A stretch of 64,000 nt of DNA, taken from the NCBI GenBank assembly GCA_024398995.1, contig JAKSIE010000002.1, positions 45,411-109,410 on the forward strand, given 5' to 3'. Source of the DNA: Fibrobacter sp. GTDB lineage: Bacteria; Fibrobacterota; Fibrobacteria; Fibrobacterales; Fibrobacteraceae. Position 1 is the first letter of the stretch, and each line of letters starts with the position of its first letter. The position numbers and the translations under genes were made by a program. The notes under the pieces were generated by a model. The model made no database searches and was not told where the DNA came from. It saw only the letters and a program-made list of their open reading frames with translations. Of the stretch, positions 48,859 to 57,811 are shown one piece after another.

Positions 48859-51384
48859 TTGAATAAACTTTCAAGACTCCTTTTTCTGTTGCTTTTGTTG
48901 CCGGTATGGACTGTCGCGCAGAATGCAACAAATGACTCGCTGACTCAAGCGGGTCCAAAGGGTATTCTCTTTAACGGTGTTGTGCAGGATGCGTCCTTTA
49001 CAACTGGTGAAAAACTTTACGTTGAAATTCTGGAATCGGGCGAAGCGGTAGAAACCACCGTAGGCGCTCCCTTTTCTGTAGTTCTTCCTGAAGATACTCT
49101 CTGGAATGTCTGCGTCACCAATTCCGACACCAGTGGCGGCGAAAAGGAAAAATGCTACGAACTGGTTTACACGGGTAGCGATTCAACCTTCAGCCATGTG
49201 CTGGGGGATGCCGGTTTGACGGATACGAGTCTAAATTCGTCCGGTAACGGCCAGGAAATTCCAGAACATTCCCGAGATGACGAGCAGGGAAATGTTGCAG
49301 AAAATGCGCCGGACTCTCCGAGCAAAAATGCTGAAACTGCCGATGCGAAAAAGCCGGATGATGTAGATGTGGACGCTCTCCTTGCCGCAGGCAATAACGG
49401 TAAGGTGACTGAAATGAAGAAAGTGGTGGTGCAGCTGCGCCGTCGCCCCAAGCGCACTGCAGGTGAATCTGTGGTCAGCACCAAAAGCATCAAGCGTATG
49501 CCGGGTCTCGGTGAAGCCGACGTGATTCGAAGCATCCAGCAGCTGCCGGGTGTGGTGGCAAGTTCCGACTTTAGTACCAAGATTTACGTTCGAGGCGGTG
49601 CCGCTGACCAGAACCTATTCTTGTACGATAATTCTGTAGTCTATTCTCCGACCCATTTCTTTGGACTTTTCAGCACCTTCCTTGTAGAAACCATCGATGA
49701 TGTGCAGTTCTACAAGAGCGGATTCCCTGCCCAGTATGGTAACCGTCTCAGTTCTGTTCTGAAAATGGGTGGCCGTGCCGGTGGTAAGGACTCGGTGGAA
49801 GAATGGTTTAGTAAGTCCAGTATAAAGGTCAGTACTTTCGCAGCCCAGCTTCATACGGAGGGCCATAAGGGCAACGCCCGCTGGGTGCTGGCTGGTCGTA
49901 CCACGTACATCGGGTTCATGCTGGATTTCTTCAACATGATTGGGCTTTTGGACATGGACCTGGATTATGCCTTTACGGACTTGCAGGGCACATTCCTGTA
50001 TGACTTCACTCCGGATACCAAGGTGAAAGTCAGTTTCTACGTAGGTAAGGATGACCTGTCCTTTGACCCCTTGTTTGTGGACTGGGGCAATGTGGCGGTG
50101 CCTATTAATTTCACTCATCGCATTAATGATCAATGGGAGTACAATGCCACTTTGGCCTTTAGCCGTTTCTTCCAGGATATGGAAGTCTCCGACTTGATTA
50201 AGATTGGTATGGATTTGTATACCTGGGCTGGCAAGCAGTGGCTAAACTATCGCGGTATTGATAATCATGTGTTGACTGTAGGTTACGAGCTGGAATATGA
50301 TTACGACAAGTTCTGGGAATATATTTCTAGCACTAAGGTTACCGATGTCCAAAAGCCCTTTCATCATGTGGCATATCTTCAGGATGCCTGGAAATGGAAT
50401 CCCGATATGACCTTGCAACTTGGCCTGCGTTTCAATTACCAGAGTTTGTCGGAACATTTCGGTGTGGAGCCTCGTTTCTCCTGGACTTGGAACATGGATG
50501 AGACCAAGACTTTGGAAGTGTACGGCGGTTATTACCTGCAGTACATGAACTCCATTATGTTCAGCGACCAGGAATCCTTAAATGAATTCTATTACCCGGC
50601 GGTTACCACCACCAAGGGCAAGCATCTGAAACCGGCTTCCTCTATCTTGATTGCTGCAGAATATTCTCAGCGCGATATTTTCGAAGGCTATAATGCTACG
50701 GCGGGTATCTATTACAAGACCCAGAACAACCTGAATACCTTCGTAATGCGTCAGGATTCCTCGGACCAGACTTCTGCCAGCGACTTTGTTATGGCCGACT
50801 ATTTTGGAACTGCCCAGGGCTATTCCTTCGGTTATGAACTGAGCCTCCGCAAGGATAAGGGCTGGTGGTTTGGTGGAGTGAATTGGAGCCAGAGCTTAAG
50901 TGTCCTTAAGACAGATGACGGAACGCCTGCCTACTATCCTAGCTGGCATCAGCCTTATGCCATTAAACTTGATGCGGGTATCAACTGGAAAGGCGACGAC
51001 GACTCTCTTTGGCCTCACAAGCAGAAGGGTCGCTATTTTAGAAGTTCCTTCGTGGTGAAGTATTCCGCAGGTATGCCCATCACAGAAAAGGCTGGTTACT
51101 TCTACGCCAATAACATTGATGACCGTGAATATCGTGACCGCATTATGGTGCTGGATGGAAGCCGCAATGCTTCGCGCCAGACCAACTACTTCCGCGTAGA
51201 TGTTAAGGCTATTGACATGGGCCGCGAAGACAAGTGGAACTTTAGCTGGACCATTATCAATCTGTTTGATCACGATAATATGTTCTATTCCTTCTACAAT
51301 ACTAGCAAGAACCCGCCGGAATATAATACCATTTCTCAGTTCCCCTTTTTGCCTGTGATGCTTAACTATGAATATTACTTCTAG
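48859..51384 (+). CDS. TonB-dependent outer-membrane receptor
   Basis: An 841-residue receptor. The TTG start at 48859 has GAGAGAA upstream, and a signal peptide ends near VAQNA (about 22). Residues 25-185 are an N-terminal extension with Asp/Glu/Ser-rich linker. The plug starts around 190 (RRRPKRTAGESVVS, then ADVIRSIQQLPGV and IYVRGGAADQNLFLYD). The barrel runs from about 300 and ends NYEYYF with the typical C-terminal aromatic residue. The ligand is unknown. The cluster downstream encodes its likely energising complex, so this may be a dedicated receptor. It overlaps the next gene by 17 bases. Confidence 0.9.
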   Translation: MNKLSRLLFLLLLLPVWTVAQNATNDSLTQAGPKGILFNGVVQDASFTTGEKLYVEILESGEAVETTVGAPFSVVLPEDTLWNVCVTNSDTSGGEKEKCYELVYTGSDSTFSHVLGDAGLTDTSLNSSGNGQEIPEHSRDDEQGNVAENAPDSPSKNAETADAKKPDDVDVDALLAAGNNGKVTEMKKVVVQLRRRPKRTAGESVVSTKSIKRMPGLGEADVIRSIQQLPGVVASSDFSTKIYVRGGAADQNLFLYDNSVVYSPTHFFGLFSTFLVETIDDVQFYKSGFPAQYGNRLSSVLKMGGRAGGKDSVEEWFSKSSIKVSTFAAQLHTEGHKGNARWVLAGRTTYIGFMLDFFNMIGLLDMDLDYAFTDLQGTFLYDFTPDTKVKVSFYVGKDDLSFDPLFVDWGNVAVPINFTHRINDQWEYNATLAFSRFFQDMEVSDLIKIGMDLYTWAGKQWLNYRGIDNHVLTVGYELEYDYDKFWEYISSTKVTDVQKPFHHVAYLQDAWKWNPDMTLQLGLRFNYQSLSEHFGVEPRFSWTWNMDETKTLEVYGGYYLQYMNSIMFSDQESLNEFYYPAVTTTKGKHLKPASSILIAAEYSQRDIFEGYNATAGIYYKTQNNLNTFVMRQDSSDQTSASDFVMADYFGTAQGYSFGYELSLRKDKGWWFGGVNWSQSLSVLKTDDGTPAYYPSWHQPYAIKLDAGINWKGDDDSLWPHKQKGRYFRSSFVVKYSAGMPITEKAGYFYANNIDDREYRDRIMVLDGSRNASRQTNYFRVDVKAIDMGREDKWNFSWTIINLFDHDNMFYSFYNTSKNPPEYNTISQFPFLPVMLNYEYYF

Positions 51385-52927
51385 AAAATTGAGCCTCTCG
51401 GCTTTGTTGATGTTCTGCGTGGCATTGCTTGTCTCCTGTGATTTTCAGGGGCCGTGGAGCTATTTCCCGGAAGAGCGAGAATTGTTCCGTGGCATCTATA
51501 CTTACGGCTGGATTGAATCTGGCGGAGCTCCCCGCATATGCTTTAGCAAGTTGTACGCCTTGACCGAAGCTTCCGCCGAAAACTTTGCCTTTTACGACAG
51601 TGCCTATGTGACGGTTTCCGGTAAGTTCGAAAACGAAGGTGAAACCAAGCTGGTCTTGACTCCGACCAAGGATCCTAACTGTTTCGAAGCGACATCCAAT
51701 GCCTATGGTATCAAGGGTGAGTCCTACGAAATGGAAGCCTTCTTTAAGTGGGATAGTGCCGGTAGTGTTGTTTCGACAACCTACAGCGCCGTGGCGACCA
51801 TTCCTCAGAATTTTGGCCTAAAGGGAATCAATGTGCCTCTGCCCATGAAGCAGTACAAGTGGGTGGATTTCACCGGGGATACGTTGAAGGCCAAGTTCCT
51901 AGAGTTTCCCTTTGACATGGATGCCTACAAGTTTGCTATGGACTATGATTCCACTGTAGGTGGTGTTATGCTGACTATGATTTACGACTCGTATAATGGT
52001 GGCGAAAGCATGAAGACCACGGTGAACTACATGCTGCAGGCTCTCACGGAAAAGGATTCCATGGGTTATACAGGGGTATCGCTCCATAACGGTTTTGAAC
52101 GCCAGAACAATATGGGATTCACTGCCAATGAAGTTATTGCAGGAATTCATAGCTTGGACACCATTATGATGACTAATATGACGTTCCCCATTGCAAAGAC
52201 CACTTTGCGTTTTTATGCAACGGACAAGGCTTACACAGAATACAGAAATTATGTTATTGGCAGTTTTGACGATCCGCGCATTGTTCCCAGGAGCAATATT
52301 GAAAACGGTATGGGTGTGTTCTCCGGCATGACTCGCGTAGAACTGCATATTGATATGACCTCTGATTCTTTGGTCCCGTATGAACATATCCGAAAGGTGG
52401 ACTGTGCAAACATGTCTGATGATCCGGATAGCACGTGGAATTCAAAGTCTTGTAGGGCCTTTGGCGAAAGTCTTTGCGTTGATACCTTGGAAAATGATGA
52501 CGGCGGATTGGAGTATGCGGTGGATCAGGATCACGGAAATTGCTACCCTATCGCTGTGAAGTTGGCAATGTCTCTGGATACGACCAAATGGTCCATCTTC
52601 TTGCCGGATACCATTTCTGAGAAGAAGAAATCTGAAGCCTATGCCGATGGTCTGAAGCGCTATTGCATTGCCAGCAATTTCAAGAGTAATTCCATCGCTG
52701 ACTGTGGAAAAATTCATAATGATTGCCAGGTGACCCCGGAAAAGAACTACTGCAAGAAATACTTGTGGCAATGGTGTTCTGATAGGGATTGGAATATTGG
52801 AGACTATCCACAATGTGGTACTGGACTAGTGAGCCGTTATTACATTGAAAAACAGAAATCCAGCATCTTGGAACGAGTGGTTAACATTTGGTGTGAAGAA
52901 CATCCTGAGGATGCCCAGTGCAGGTAA
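51368..52927 (+). CDS. Receptor-linked lipoprotein (possibly DUF4249-like)
   Basis: A 519-residue lipoprotein with lipobox LVSC (Cys24). The first 300 residues are beta-rich, with strands such as AYVTVSGKF and TYSAVATIP. DUF4249 lipoproteins are often encoded right after TonB receptors in Bacteroidetes and have similar layout, but I am not certain of membership. The C-terminal third is rich in cysteines (about 10) in short loops, perhaps disulfide-bonded. The start lies inside the last 17 bases of the receptor gene. It may help capture substrate at the outer membrane. Confidence 0.7.
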   Translation: MNITSRKLSLSALLMFCVALLVSCDFQGPWSYFPEERELFRGIYTYGWIESGGAPRICFSKLYALTEASAENFAFYDSAYVTVSGKFENEGETKLVLTPTKDPNCFEATSNAYGIKGESYEMEAFFKWDSAGSVVSTTYSAVATIPQNFGLKGINVPLPMKQYKWVDFTGDTLKAKFLEFPFDMDAYKFAMDYDSTVGGVMLTMIYDSYNGGESMKTTVNYMLQALTEKDSMGYTGVSLHNGFERQNNMGFTANEVIAGIHSLDTIMMTNMTFPIAKTTLRFYATDKAYTEYRNYVIGSFDDPRIVPRSNIENGMGVFSGMTRVELHIDMTSDSLVPYEHIRKVDCANMSDDPDSTWNSKSCRAFGESLCVDTLENDDGGLEYAVDQDHGNCYPIAVKLAMSLDTTKWSIFLPDTISEKKKSEAYADGLKRYCIASNFKSNSIADCGKIHNDCQVTPEKNYCKKYLWQWCSDRDWNIGDYPQCGTGLVSRYYIEKQKSSILERVVNIWCEEHPEDAQCR

Positions 52928-52948
52928 AAAGATTTTAGGAGAATGAAT

Positions 52949-53830
52949 ATGCCCGTATGTAAAAAGGCTTTATTGACATTCCTGTTTGCCGCCTTCTTTG
53001 TCGGCCCCGTCTTTGCTGACGTGGAGTCCGATATTAAGGACCTGCAGCTGGAAAAGGAAAAGTTGAACGCCGATATCAAGAAACTGTCCAAGCAGATTAC
53101 TGCAACAGATTCTATGATCAAGGCGGACAATGCTCGCTATAAGACCTTGCAGGATCGCTATAAGTCTGACAAGGAACGTCGCTCTGCTGAAATCGATTCC
53201 CTGAATGCGAAGATCCGCAATGTGGCCGCCCAGCTCCAGGATGAACGCAACAAGCAGGCCCGCGCTAAAAACCGTAGCGATAATGTGAAGGCTAAACGTA
53301 AGGCCATGAACACTATGTTGGTGCAGATCAGCAAGCAGCTGGAAAAGCAGATTTCCCAGACCCTTCCTTGGGATCTTGAAACCCGATTGGAGCGCGCCAA
53401 GTCTTTGTCCCGCGATATTGAAAGTGGAAACGCCTCCGAGGAAGAAGCCTTTTCTCGCTTGAAGTCTCTTATTGCCGAAGAGACCCGCTTTGGCGACGAA
53501 GTGGCCATTATCAATTCTCCTTTGACTCGTAAGAATGGTGAGCTGATCAACGCTCAGATTCTTCGCATTGGCAACCAGTGGATGGTCTATAGCGACGATA
53601 ACGGAACTGTTTATGGCGCTTTGATTCGCAAGGCTGCAAAGCCCGAAGCCGCCGATGGCAAGAACGTTGCCAAGGATGCTCCGGCGGTCATTACCTACGA
53701 ATGGAACGAAGACTTGAATTTGGCAGAACGTGAAGCAATTCGTTTTGCCTTGGATGTAAAGCAGGCTAAGAAACCTCCTCAGATGGTGACTTTGCCCGTT
53801 AGCCTTTCTGTGGTAAAGGAGGCTGAATAA
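52949..53830 (+). CDS. DUF3450-like periplasmic coiled-coil protein
   Basis: A signal peptide (cut near VFADV) is followed by a long coiled coil (about 25-130, heptads in LQLEKEKLNADIKKLSKQI) and a small beta domain (about 180-290; NGELINAQILRIGNQWMVYS split as LINAQILRIG). DUF3450 proteins are encoded just ahead of TtpC/ExbB-type genes in TonB2-like systems, which is exactly the position here. Of two in-frame ATGs (52943 and 52949), the second has the better distance to AGGAG. The stop overlaps the next start (TAATG) by 1 base. Confidence 0.78.
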   Translation: MPVCKKALLTFLFAAFFVGPVFADVESDIKDLQLEKEKLNADIKKLSKQITATDSMIKADNARYKTLQDRYKSDKERRSAEIDSLNAKIRNVAAQLQDERNKQARAKNRSDNVKAKRKAMNTMLVQISKQLEKQISQTLPWDLETRLERAKSLSRDIESGNASEEEAFSRLKSLIAEETRFGDEVAIINSPLTRKNGELINAQILRIGNQWMVYSDDNGTVYGALIRKAAKPEAADGKNVAKDAPAVITYEWNEDLNLAEREAIRFALDVKQAKKPPQMVTLPVSLSVVKEAE

Positions 53831-55374
53831 TGAAAAAGTTTGCCCCGCTGCTGATTGCAGTTTCTCTCGTTGCTCCCAGCACTTTTGCATGGCCTTGGTC
53901 CGACGACAAAAAGAAGGATGAGGAAAAGGCAGCTATTGTCCAGGACTCCCTGAGGCGTGAGCAGTACAAGAACCTGCAGCGCGAAGTGGACGCACTTGTC
54001 CGTATGCGTATGGAAAAGGCTGACGCCCTTGAAAAGCTGGAGGCGGAACACTGGCGTAAGCGCTACGCGGAATCCAAGCTGACGGAAGACCATCAGGTGG
54101 AAACTCGCGAACTGGACAGCCGCTACTCCAAGCTTTCTACGGACTTGGGCCGCGTCAGCGAAGAAGTCATGGCCAGCAAGAACGTCACTACCGATGCGGA
54201 AGAAAAGGCAAAGTCCGACGAGTCTGCTTACGACGCCCTCCATACGCAAGTAAAGCTTTCCCTGGAAAAGACCGTGGGCGACATTACCGGTGATTATCCC
54301 GTGGGTATGAACAAGCGTCTTCTGAATTTGAAGGCCGCCCAGGAAGAAGCGGACCGAAAGAATCCTAACACCATGAGTGTTGCCCGCATGTTCCTGGAAG
54401 ATCAGCTGGCTCGTCATGAAATGACCTACTCCCAGTCTGTAGGTAAGGAGTTCTCCCAGGTGGGAACCCGCCCTGATGTAAGTGTCAATCGTCTCCGCTT
54501 CGGAACCATTTTCCTTGGTGAAGTGGCTACAGATAATGGCGAGGTTCAGGCCTTGATTCGTTCTGGCGCATTGCAGGGTAAGATTTTCGAATGGACTACG
54601 GAACTGCCACAAGAAATGGCTGATGGCATTCGTAAGGCTGTTAGCGAGGCTGGCGCCGTTACAACAGGTTCCGCCCAGATCAGCATTCCGCTGGATGTCT
54701 TGCAGAACAAGGCTGTCAAAAATTCTATTACCGACACAAAGGAATTGACCTGGAAGGAAGAACTGCAGTCCTTCTTCAAGAAGGGCGGTATTGTGATGTA
54801 TCCGTTGATGCTCGCCGCTATCGTTGCACTCCTCCTTTCCCTGGAACGCTTCCTGGTGCTCACATTCCGCGGCCGCGTCAGTCGTCGCTTTGTCAAGAAA
54901 ATCAACAAGTTCGTTGAAGAAAGCAAGTTTGAAGACGCCGCCAATTACTGCCTCAAGAAGGGCAATGCCTTGGCCATGGTTCTTTTCTCTGTGGTGAACA
55001 AAGCTAAGGATGGACGCGATTCTGCAGAAAAATCCCTGCAAGAAGCCTTGCTTCGTGAACAGCCTAAATTGGAACGTCGTATGGGCCTGTTGGCTGCCAT
55101 GGGCTCCATCGCACCGCTCCTGGGCTTGCTGGGTACGGTGACAGGTATTATCACCTTGTTCACTGTTATTACCGAAGTGGGTACCAATGACGCTCGCGTG
55201 CTGGCTGGCGGTATTTCCGAAGCCCTTGTCACTACGGAAACGGGTTTGATCATTGCGATCCCCGTGATGATTCTCCATGGTCTCCTGAGCGAAAAGATCG
55301 AGAAGGTGACTAGCGAACTTTATGTTCAGAGCACAAGCCTATTGAACAAGATTTTCCCCAAGTCCGAAAAGTAA
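53830..55374 (+). CDS. TtpC-like MotA/TolQ/ExbB protein with periplasmic coiled-coil extension
   Basis: A 514-residue inner-membrane protein: signal peptide (to about 20), coiled coil (30-125), a linker domain, then a TolQ/ExbB proton-channel domain from about 315 (GGIVMYPLMLAAIVALLLS, the large loop, and IAPLLGLLGTVTGIITLF at about 420-440). This long form matches TtpC of TonB2 systems, which acts with a second, short ExbB. The DUF3450-like gene is directly upstream and ExbB, ExbD and TonB lie downstream. Confidence 0.85.
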   Translation: MKKFAPLLIAVSLVAPSTFAWPWSDDKKKDEEKAAIVQDSLRREQYKNLQREVDALVRMRMEKADALEKLEAEHWRKRYAESKLTEDHQVETRELDSRYSKLSTDLGRVSEEVMASKNVTTDAEEKAKSDESAYDALHTQVKLSLEKTVGDITGDYPVGMNKRLLNLKAAQEEADRKNPNTMSVARMFLEDQLARHEMTYSQSVGKEFSQVGTRPDVSVNRLRFGTIFLGEVATDNGEVQALIRSGALQGKIFEWTTELPQEMADGIRKAVSEAGAVTTGSAQISIPLDVLQNKAVKNSITDTKELTWKEELQSFFKKGGIVMYPLMLAAIVALLLSLERFLVLTFRGRVSRRFVKKINKFVEESKFEDAANYCLKKGNALAMVLFSVVNKAKDGRDSAEKSLQEALLREQPKLERRMGLLAAMGSIAPLLGLLGTVTGIITLFTVITEVGTNDARVLAGGISEALVTTETGLIIAIPVMILHGLLSEKIEKVTSELYVQSTSLLNKIFPKSEK

Positions 55375-55394
55375 ACGATTGAACGAACCAAGAA

Positions 55395-56066
55395 ATGTAT
55401 AGTACTAAATCGTACATATTCATAGAATCTTTGCGAAACACCTACGAGGCTGGCGGTGTGGTTATGCTGCCAATCCTCATCTGCGGTGTGATTGGGTTCT
55501 ATTTCTTGTACAGCGCTTGGTTCCGCATTGGTCGCGATTATTTCCGCAAGGATTCCCATAGGGTTGTGGAACGCTTGCGCAAGGACTTGCAGAACAGTGA
55601 AAGCGGCTTGGCAAAACGCGCTCGTGGTCGCCTGAAAAAACGCAGCGGCATTCTTGCTCGTGAACTTCATTTGGCCTTGAAAGTGGCTATCGATAATCCC
55701 GCGGGCTACGAGGACTATATGCAGGTGCGCATGATCAAAACCTTGCGTTACATGCAACAGGGCAATCACATTGTTTCCATGATGGCTGCCGCCGCTCCGC
55801 TCCTTGGCCTATTGGGGACTGTGACCGGCATGGTGTCCACTTTCGATGTGATTACCTTGTACGGCAACCAGAATCCTGTGCTTATGGCAGACGGTATTTC
55901 CGAAGCCTTGATTTCTACTCAGAGTGGGCTTCTGGTGGCGTTCCCCTTGACTCTTTTGAAACAGCGTCTGGACGAACGAATAGAGATTCTTTCTCAGCAG
56001 TTGCAGTTGGGTGCCACCGTTATCGAGAACTGGATTTCCAGTTCAAGGAACAAGGAGGGTTGCTAA
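55395..56066 (+). CDS. exbB: ExbB-like proton channel subunit
   Basis: A 223-residue protein with three membrane segments (about 18-40, 135-158, 175-198) and the family motif MMAAAAPLLGLLGTVTGMVSTF (quoted in part: APLLGLLGTVTGM). It is a second, short TolQ/ExbB protein besides the long one upstream and would form the pentameric proton channel with ExbD. The stop shares one base with the ATG of the FISUMP gene. Confidence 0.9.
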   Translation: MYSTKSYIFIESLRNTYEAGGVVMLPILICGVIGFYFLYSAWFRIGRDYFRKDSHRVVERLRKDLQNSESGLAKRARGRLKKRSGILARELHLALKVAIDNPAGYEDYMQVRMIKTLRYMQQGNHIVSMMAAAAPLLGLLGTVTGMVSTFDVITLYGNQNPVLMADGISEALISTQSGLLVAFPLTLLKQRLDERIEILSQQLQLGATVIENWISSSRNKEGC

Positions 56067-56701
56067 TGAGACTTGGAATGATTGCCGCAATGTTTTTGAG
56101 CCTTGTTGTGGTAGGATGCTCCTCTAAGGAATCGGCTGAAGAAAAACAAGTTGAAACCAAGGTGGAACCTATCGCTGAAATTTCGATGGAAGTGGTTAAC
56201 GGGGAATCCTTTGTGGATGCCCGTGATAACCAGGTTTACCGTTACGTGAAAATCGGGAATGCCACCTGGATGAAGGACAACTTGAGATTTGCTTCGGCCA
56301 ACAGTTTCTGCAACCAGGAATTTGGTGGCGGCTGCAACAAGGTGGGCCGCTACTATACCATCGAAGAGTTGCCCACGCTTTGTCCGGAAGGCTGGAGAAT
56401 GCCAAAGTCCAAGGATTTTACCGCTATGCAGAAATCCTGCAAAAAGAATCCCGGTTTTTGCCTGTGGCATGAATTTGAAAAGCAGGGTTCTGACGAAATT
56501 GGTTTTTCCGCCTTGGCCATGGGCCGCTACGACTTGCATGTGTCAAAATATTCCGAGGTGGGAGCACAAGCCTATTTCTGGAGCGAATCCAATGGAAAGG
56601 CAAAGGACGTATTCTCCCTTAAAAAAGGCGAGTATGCCAGCAGTATTGTTCGTGCTGAAAAATCGGATGCATTTACGGTTCGTTGCATAAAGATGGAGTA
56701 A
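56066..56701 (+). CDS. FISUMP-domain lipoprotein
   Basis: A 211-residue lipoprotein with lipobox VVGC (Cys18). Residues 45-210 form the Fibrobacter major paralogous domain (TIGR02145): YRYVKIGNATWMKDNLRFA, an ELPTLCPEGWRMPKSKDF core and a final AFTVRCIK. The family has several conserved Trp and Cys and a C-type-lectin-like look. Most members are stand-alone surface proteins, so its position between exbB and exbD is unusual. The ATG at 56066 has GGAGG upstream and overlaps the exbB stop by one base. A role in sensing or bracing the TonB complex is speculative. Confidence 0.88.
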   Translation: MRLGMIAAMFLSLVVVGCSSKESAEEKQVETKVEPIAEISMEVVNGESFVDARDNQVYRYVKIGNATWMKDNLRFASANSFCNQEFGGGCNKVGRYYTIEELPTLCPEGWRMPKSKDFTAMQKSCKKNPGFCLWHEFEKQGSDEIGFSALAMGRYDLHVSKYSEVGAQAYFWSESNGKAKDVFSLKKGEYASSIVRAEKSDAFTVRCIKME

Positions 56702-56704
56702 AAA

Positions 56705-57109
56705 ATGGATTTTAACTTACCTCAGCGAAAGCAAAAAGACATGGGCATTGATATGGGCCCCTTGATGGACATTGTGTTCATCTTGCTGATCTTCTTTGTG
56801 GTAACCTCCAGCTTTACCCGCGAAACAGGTGTGGATGTTACAAAACCCCAGGCCCAGAGCGCAAGCCAGCTTGAAAAGGAAAACATCCTGGTGGCGATCA
56901 CTCGCGAAGGTACCATCCATATTAACGAACGCCAGGTGGACTTGGCAAGCCTTCAGGACATCTTGAAGCAAACTTTGGCAAAGACGCCGGATCGCGAAGC
57001 TGTGGTCATTGCGGACAAGGGTGCAGAAACAGGAGTTCTTGTCCAGGTCATTGATGCTTGCAACATGTCAGGAGTTAAGAAAGTTTCTATCGCGGCCCAG
57101 GCGGAATAA
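56705..57109 (+). CDS. exbD: ExbD/TolR-family protein
   Basis: A 134-residue protein with one membrane segment (about 18-38) that carries the essential aspartate in GPLMDIVFILLIFF. The periplasmic domain (45-134) has the typical ILVAITREGTIHINERQV strand pattern, quoted here as ILVAITREGTI. It forms the stator with ExbB and passes proton-motive force to TonB. It follows the FISUMP gene after 3 bases. Confidence 0.93.
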   Translation: MDFNLPQRKQKDMGIDMGPLMDIVFILLIFFVVTSSFTRETGVDVTKPQAQSASQLEKENILVAITREGTIHINERQVDLASLQDILKQTLAKTPDREAVVIADKGAETGVLVQVIDACNMSGVKKVSIAAQAE

Positions 57110-57157
57110 TGTCGTTGCGAGAAGCGGAACGATGCTGCAATTGAAGAGGATTATGTT

Positions 57158-57811
57158 TTGTTTTTAATTAAAGGAATACTAAAGCTTTTCAAGCGCTTTA
57201 CGGTGCTGACGGTTGCTGTACTCAGCAGCCTCTTGCTGGTATTTTCTGTGACTATCGCCAATCTTTTCTTGACCGGGAATGTATTCCACGAAAAGAAATT
57301 CACAAAGACCGAAGTGGCAGTGAAAAAGACGGAAGAAGTGGAAAAGAAGGTGGAAAAGAAGAAGCAGGCCCGCAAGCCTAACCGCCAGAAATCCAATTCT
57401 CGCTCTCCCAAGGCTGGCCCTCGACTGGCAATGAACTTGGGGGCTGTAGGCGGAACCGGTGGTGCTGTCATTAACGAAGAACTTGTGTCTGATTTTAAGG
57501 GTGGCAATTTCAGTACTGAAAATGGTGACGTGGATAAAAAGCCTACAGGTCGCAGCATGCCTAACTTCCAGGTGCCGGCGCAAATTCGCGACAGGGAAAT
57601 TGATGCAACAGTTCGCTTGAGCTTCTGCGTGGATGCCAGCGGTCGAGCCTATGACATCCGAATCATTGAGGAATCCCCTGCCGGCGCAGGTCTTGCCGCT
57701 GCTGGTAAGGACGCTCTTGCCAGAATGAACTTTGAACCCGCCCAAAAAGATGGAAAGTCCGTTTCCTATTGTGGAATGGAACAGCCCTTCGAAGTGAGGT
57801 TCCATGACTAG
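57158..57811 (+). CDS. tonB: TonB-like energy transducer
   Basis: A 217-residue protein: membrane anchor (about 10-35), a Lys/Glu/Arg-rich spacer (45-80), then a TonB C-terminal domain (about 125-217; DATVRLSFCVDASGRAYDI in part and ALARMNFEPAQKDGK). The TTG at 57158 is used because a GAAGAGGA ribosome site lies about 8 bases before it; the nearby ATG at 57154 is out of frame and stops at once. Two cysteines in the C-terminal domain could form a disulfide. It overlaps the TPR gene by 8 bases. Confidence 0.85.
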   Translation: MFLIKGILKLFKRFTVLTVAVLSSLLLVFSVTIANLFLTGNVFHEKKFTKTEVAVKKTEEVEKKVEKKKQARKPNRQKSNSRSPKAGPRLAMNLGAVGGTGGAVINEELVSDFKGGNFSTENGDVDKKPTGRSMPNFQVPAQIRDREIDATVRLSFCVDASGRAYDIRIIEESPAGAGLAAAGKDALARMNFEPAQKDGKSVSYCGMEQPFEVRFHD

